In this document: positions 6,350-9,519 of the stretch, piece after piece
Position numbering within the stretch: the first letter of the stretch is position 1
How the letters are laid out: every line of letters begins with the position of its first letter
Assembly (NCBI GenBank): GCA_946481615.1
Contig: CAMLOR010000116.1
Location: 1-9,519 of the forward strand
Direction: 5' to 3'
From: an uncultured Aquimonas sp.
GTDB taxonomy: Bacteria > Pseudomonadota > Gammaproteobacteria > Xanthomonadales > Xanthomonadaceae
DNA length: 9,519 nucleotides
Made by a program: the position numbers and the translations under genes
Notes under the pieces: model-generated
Told to the model about the DNA's origin: nothing
The model's database searches: none
Seen by the model: only the letters and a program-made list of their open reading frames with translations

Positions 6350-7801
6350 ATGAAACTGCACTTCGCTCCGCTCGCCCTTGCCCTGGCCGCGCTGTTGAAC
6401 ACCGCGGCGCAGGCCGCCGACCACCGCGACGGGCCGCTCACCACCAACGACCCCACGGCGGACATCAACGACGTCTACACCTTCGTCGATCCCACCGACC
6501 CCGCCCGCACCGTGATCGCCGTGACGGTGGTACCGCTGGCGAACAGCAACAGCCGCTTCTCCGACGTCGTCGACTACAACATCCACATCGACAACGGCGC
6601 CGCCAACGGCACCACGCTGATCAATTGCACCTTCCCCGAGGAAGCCACGCGCGTGCTGTGCCGCGGTGCCGGCGACACGCTCTATGCCGAAGGCCCGCTC
6701 AACCGCACCGTCGATGCCGACGATCTCAAGGTCTGGGCCGGCCTGCGCGACGATCCGTTCTTCTTCGATCTGGACGCCTTCAACCGCACGCGCGCCGACG
6801 TGGCGCCGCGCTTCACCAATCCGGGCGTGAACTTCTTCGCCGGCGCCAACACGCTGGCCATCGTGCTGAGCATCGAAAGCGCACGCCTGACCAACGACGG
6901 CGCCAACGACACGCTCAAGGTCTACGCCTCCACCACGCGCAACGGCGACGCCGGCATCGGCGCGGGCATCAGCGGCCTGTGGTACGACCCGGCCAATTCG
7001 GGCCACGGCCTGGTGCTGCAGGTGACCGGCTCGGGCGACGAAGACAACCTGCCGTACAAGATGATCACGTACTGGAACGTGTTCACGCCGCAGGGCGCGC
7101 AACTCAACCTGTGGGGCATCGGCGACGTCGAGGTCAACGGCGACCAGGCCAGCGTGCCGGTGAGCACGAGCAGCGGCGGCAACTTTCCGCCGGCGGCCAT
7201 GAACAATCCGCCCGTGGAAGCCTTCGGCACGCTGGACTTCACCTTCACCGGCTGCAACACGGCGAGCATGGCGGTCACCACCACGCGCGCGGGCTATGCC
7301 GACACCACGGTGCCGCTCACGCGGCTCACCTCGGTGCTCGATCTGCCGTGCAGCTTCAACTCCACCGGCCAGATCGATCGCATGGGCCGTCCGGGCATCA
7401 ACACGGCACTGATCGATCTGCTCGCCTCCACCGGCAAGAAGGATCTCTACAACCGCGCCGTCGATCCGGCCGGCTGGGCCGCCGCGTTCACCAGCGAAAT
7501 GCAGGCCAACCTCACCGCGCTAGACACCCTCGACGGCACCAGCGGCAACGCCGTGCTGGGGGCGGCGCCGCTGGCGGGCGTGCTGGTCGACGACCGCCTG
7601 CAGATCAACAGCGCGGTCGCGGCCTGCGATGCGTATCTCGCGGTAGAACTGGGCGTGACCGCCAACTGCGGCGGCCGCACCCTGGCGCGCGACGTCATCG
7701 ACGACACCCTGGGCGCCGTGGTCGGCCCGGGCGTCAGCGACAACGTGCCGAACGACAGCACCTTCCTCGAGGCCTTCCCGTTCCTGGGCGCGCCGAACTG
7801 A
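6350..7801 (+). CDS. Secreted DUF4331 protein with an internal SGHG-type module
   Basis: A protein of 483 residues. The ATG at 6350 is chosen because GGGAGG lies seven bases before it and a signal peptide starts there: basic start, Ala/Leu core and AQA cleavage site after Ala22. The mature protein opens with ADHRDGPLTTNDPTADINDV, the hallmark of DUF4331, and the N-terminal half continues to about residue 200. Residues about 207-334 differ: they start with SGLWYDPANSGHG (208-220), continue with YWNVF...QLNLWGIG (241-258), a Gly/Ser-rich stretch, and TFTGCNTASM (298-307), and end in RLTSVLDLPC (325-334). This is a beta-rich module I recognise from secreted Xanthomonadales-type proteins. DUF4331 then resumes at QIDRMGRPGIN (341-351). 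Cys302 and Cys334 may pair. Its function is unknown; it is likely periplasmic or extracellular. Its stop overlaps the next start (TGATG). Confidence 0.88.
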   Translation: MKLHFAPLALALAALLNTAAQAADHRDGPLTTNDPTADINDVYTFVDPTDPARTVIAVTVVPLANSNSRFSDVVDYNIHIDNGAANGTTLINCTFPEEATRVLCRGAGDTLYAEGPLNRTVDADDLKVWAGLRDDPFFFDLDAFNRTRADVAPRFTNPGVNFFAGANTLAIVLSIESARLTNDGANDTLKVYASTTRNGDAGIGAGISGLWYDPANSGHGLVLQVTGSGDEDNLPYKMITYWNVFTPQGAQLNLWGIGDVEVNGDQASVPVSTSSGGNFPPAAMNNPPVEAFGTLDFTFTGCNTASMAVTTTRAGYADTTVPLTRLTSVLDLPCSFNSTGQIDRMGRPGINTALIDLLASTGKKDLYNRAVDPAGWAAAFTSEMQANLTALDTLDGTSGNAVLGAAPLAGVLVDDRLQINSAVAACDAYLAVELGVTANCGGRTLARDVIDDTLGAVVGPGVSDNVPNDSTFLEAFPFLGAPN

Positions 7802-9024
7802 TGCGTGCGGCGATACGGGCGGGCTTCGCCCTGGCGCTGGCGGCGATGCTGGCCGCCTGCGCCTCGACGCCGGAGCGGGAAACCGCGGCGGCCGTGGAAG
7901 ATCCGAGCTGGCCGATCGGCCTGACGGACTACCGCACCACGGCCGCCTCGATCTATCTCGGCAATCTCGACGCCCGCATCTCGGAACTGCGCCGCCTGAT
8001 CGCGGCGCAGGACCAGGCGCATCACCGCACATCGCTGGCAGGCAGCCTGTACCACCGTTACCGCGTGCTCGGCCGGCTCGAAGACGCCGACGAAGCGCTG
8101 CGGCTGTCCGAAGCTGCGGTGGCGGCCGATCCCGAGGATCCGAAGCACCGCCTCACGCGTGCGGTGATCCTGGCCGGCTTCCACCGTTTCGACGCGGCGC
8201 TGGCCGATCTGGACGTCGCGCAATCGCACGGTGCACGGCCGGAAGAAACCGGCGGCACGCGGCGCGAAATCCAGCTCGCGCTCGGCCAGTACGATCGCCT
8301 CGCGGAAGAGTTCGCGCGCTCGGACGAACTCACGCACGACTTCCTCGAACTGGCCAACCGCGCCGACCTGCGCGTGCAGCAGGGCGATCTGGCCGGCGCC
8401 ACCTTCCTCTACCGCGCCGCGCAGGCCGAATACCGCGACGTCAATCCTTTCCCGCTGGCCTGGCTGCACGTGCAACAGGGCATCGCCTTCCTGCGCTTCG
8501 GGCAGTTGCAGCAAGCGCGGCGCTTCTTCGAGGCCGCGCACGCGCGCATGCCGACCTACTACCTCGCCACCGAACATCTCGCCGAGACCGAAACCCGTCT
8601 GGGCAACCGCGAACGCGCACGCGGGCTGTACGCGCAAGTGATCGGGCAGACCGGCAATCCGGAATTCATCGCGGCGTTGTCACGGCTCGAAGCCGCCGAC
8701 GGCCACGAAAAACTCGCCGCACGCCTGGCCCGGCAGGCCGAAGAAGGCTACGCGGACCTGCTGCGCATCAATCCCTCCGCATATGCTCAGCATGCCGCCG
8801 AGTTCTTCGTCGAGATCGAGAAGCCGCAGCGCGCCTACGAACTCGCGCAGCAGAACCTCGCGCTGCGGCAGGACGTCGGCAGCTGGATCCTGCTGGCGCA
8901 GGCGGCACACGCGGTGGGCGACGATGCCCGCGCCTGCGAAGCGCGCTCGCAGGCGCTCGAAACCGGCCTGAAGCCGCCGGAACTCGCCGAACTCGACGCC
9001 TTCGCGGCGGCCTGCACGCCCTGA
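7801..9024 (+). CDS. TPR-repeat lipoprotein
   Basis: A protein of 407 residues whose ATG uses the last base of the DUF4331 stop codon (TGATG), so it is translationally coupled. The N-terminus has a hydrophobic signal ending in lipobox LAAC, with Cys20 as the lipidated residue. Ala and Ser follow rather than Asp, which favours outer-membrane sorting. From about residue 80 to the C-terminus the protein is a series of helix pairs with TPR character: EDADEALRLSEAAVAADPED (residues 96-115), a FHRFDAALADLDVA pair, a LQQARRFFEAAHARMP pair, a GNRERARGLYAQV pair, and a final QRAYELAQQNLALR pair. TPR proteins act as protein-binding scaffolds, so it may hold the DUF4331 partner at the membrane; that is inference. 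No enzyme motif is visible. Confidence 0.85.
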   Translation: MRAAIRAGFALALAAMLAACASTPERETAAAVEDPSWPIGLTDYRTTAASIYLGNLDARISELRRLIAAQDQAHHRTSLAGSLYHRYRVLGRLEDADEALRLSEAAVAADPEDPKHRLTRAVILAGFHRFDAALADLDVAQSHGARPEETGGTRREIQLALGQYDRLAEEFARSDELTHDFLELANRADLRVQQGDLAGATFLYRAAQAEYRDVNPFPLAWLHVQQGIAFLRFGQLQQARRFFEAAHARMPTYYLATEHLAETETRLGNRERARGLYAQVIGQTGNPEFIAALSRLEAADGHEKLAARLARQAEEGYADLLRINPSAYAQHAAEFFVEIEKPQRAYELAQQNLALRQDVGSWILLAQAAHAVGDDARACEARSQALETGLKPPELAELDAFAAACTP

Positions 9025-9025
9025 A

Positions 9026-9043
9026 GCCGCCGGCACCGGCGGC
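9026..9043 (+). terminator. GC hairpin directly after the TPR lipoprotein gene
   Basis: GCCGCCG (9026-9032) and CGGCGGC (9037-9043) form a perfect 7-bp stem with a GCAC loop, starting two bases after the stop codon. An outer pair GAAGCC (9023-9028) / GGCTTC (9052-9057) offers an alternative longer fold. No T-run follows, so intrinsic termination is uncertain. Confidence 0.35.
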
Positions 9044-9057
9044 GGCGCGCGGGCTTC

Positions 9058-9085
9058 GGCCCGGCCATACGCCCGCGTGCGGGCG
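9058..9085. repeat. 28-bp palindrome-containing element, copy B
   Basis: This copy reads GGCCCGGCC, then ATA, then CGCCCGCGTGCGGGCG, and differs from copy A (6060-6087) at only four positions. The right half is a perfect inverted repeat with arms CGCCCGC (9070-9076) and GCGGGCG (9079-9085). An outer CCGGCC (9061-9066) / GGCCGG (9094-9099) pair nests around it. It ends 20 bp before the TAAACT hexamer of the dehydrogenase gene and 62 bp before that gene's start. Confidence 0.6.
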
Positions 9086-9105
9086 CCCTGCCCGGCCGGA
9101 TGCTC

Positions 9106-9111
9106 TAAACT
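9106..9111 (+). promoter_or_regulatory. Candidate -10 hexamer of the amino-acid dehydrogenase gene
   Basis: TAAACT stands out in GC-rich DNA 36 bp before the ATG at 9148, and the same hexamer occurs before the DUF1579 gene at 288-293. No -35 hexamer is seen; the region where it should be is occupied by the end of repeat copy B. Assignment rests on position and base composition only. Confidence 0.35.
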
Positions 9112-9147
9112 ATCGGGCTCCCGTCAGCCTCCCCGCGGTGCCCCCTC

Positions 9148-9519
9148 ATGATCTTCGAAACCCTTGCCACGTCCGGCCACGAGCAGGTCGTTTTCTGCCA
9201 CAACAAGGACGCCGGCCTGAAGGCCATCATCGCCATCCACAGCACCGTGCTGGGTCCTGCGCTGGGCGGCCTGCGCATGTGGCCGTACAAGAGCGAGCAG
9301 GAAGCGCTGAACGACGTGCTGCGCCTCTCGCGCGGCATGAGCTACAAGAACGCCGTGGCCGGCCTCAACATCGGCGGCGGCAAGGCCGTCATCATCGGCG
9401 ACCCGAACAAGGACAAGTCCGAGGTGCTGTTCCGCGCCTTCGGCCGCTTCGTCGATTCGCTGGGCGGCCGCTACATCACGGCCGAGGACGTCGGCATCGA
9501 CGTCAACGACATGGAATAC
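9148..9519 (+). CDS. Glu/Leu/Phe/Val dehydrogenase family protein, leucine-dehydrogenase-like (N-terminal part)
   Basis: The first 124 codons are present; the gene runs off the right edge. The ATG at 9148 gives the family-typical N-terminus MIFETL; only a weak GGTG lies before it. The family oxidatively deaminates leucine, valine or isoleucine (some members phenylalanine) with NAD+ to the 2-oxo acid. The catalytic domain is clear: [10 protein letters not shown] (38-47), [20 protein letters not shown] (61-80) with Lys67 as the probable substrate-carboxylate ligand and Lys79 as catalytic lysine, and TAEDVG (111-116) with Asp114. The numbering is one less than in Bacillus leucine dehydrogenase (Lys68, Lys80, Asp115). 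The NAD-binding domain is outside the window, so cofactor and exact substrate remain inferred. It shares an upstream element with icmF, which fits a role in branched-chain amino-acid breakdown. Confidence 0.9.
   Translation, partial: MIFETLATSGHEQVVFCHNKDAGLKAIIAIHSTVLGPALGGLRMWPYKSEQEALNDVLRLSRGMSYKNAVAGLNIGGGKAVIIGDPNKDKSEVLFRAFGRFVDSLGGRYITAEDVGIDVNDMEY

Noticed and set aside
7447..8637. 396-codon minus-strand open frame opposite the DUF4331 and TPR genes
   Set aside because: No recognisable domain, and it is fully antisense to two genes with clear signal peptides and family motifs.
6625..9024. Upstream extension of the TPR lipoprotein frame through the DUF4331 gene
   Set aside because: The part before 7801 is an out-of-frame reading of DUF4331 rich in Arg/His/Gln. 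The lipobox signal peptide starting at 7801 fixes the real start.

Overview
This is a GC-rich chromosomal window, with coding density and codon use typical of a free-living gammaproteobacterium. The fused acyl-CoA mutase, the Glu/Leu/Phe/Val-type dehydrogenase and a secreted module starting SG-L-WY-P-SGHG suggest Xanthomonadales (Lysobacterales) or a close relative. That placement is inference from protein style; no rRNA or other marker gene is present.

Layout, left to right. (1) 1-214, minus: start of a Tat-exported NAD-dependent epimerase/SDR-like protein, cut by the window edge. (2) 344-937, plus: secreted DUF1579 protein, divergent from the first. (3) 947-6006, minus: one run of four genes in transcription order icmF (fused isobutyryl-CoA mutase), a zinc-metallopeptidase-like gene overlapping icmF by one base, then, 34 bp later, a HicB-like antitoxin and a HicA-like toxin overlapping by four bases (GTGA). 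(4) 6007-6349: divergent regulatory region with a -10-like hexamer for icmF and several inverted repeats. (5) 6350-9024, plus: secreted DUF4331 protein carrying an internal extra domain, coupled by a TGATG overlap to a TPR lipoprotein. (6) 9148-9519, plus: start of a Leu/Phe/Val-type amino-acid dehydrogenase, cut by the window edge.

How the genes may work together. IcmF carries the Phe/Gln pair that marks isobutyryl-CoA rather than methylmalonyl-CoA mutases, so it should interconvert isobutyryl-CoA (from valine) and n-butyryl-CoA. The dehydrogenase at the right edge would feed branched-chain amino acids into the same pathway. The most interesting non-coding signal is a 28-bp GC-rich, palindrome-containing element found twice, 24/28 identical. 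One copy lies upstream of the icmF -10-like hexamer and the other upstream of the dehydrogenase -10-like hexamer. It may be a shared operator for branched-chain catabolism or a dispersed REP-like repeat; this window alone cannot decide.

I see no CRISPR array, insertion sequence, tRNA, rRNA or clear phage gene. The best candidates for under-described biology are the repeated element, the icmF-metallopeptidase coupling, the toxin-antitoxin pair at the end of that operon, and the domain insertion in the DUF4331 protein.
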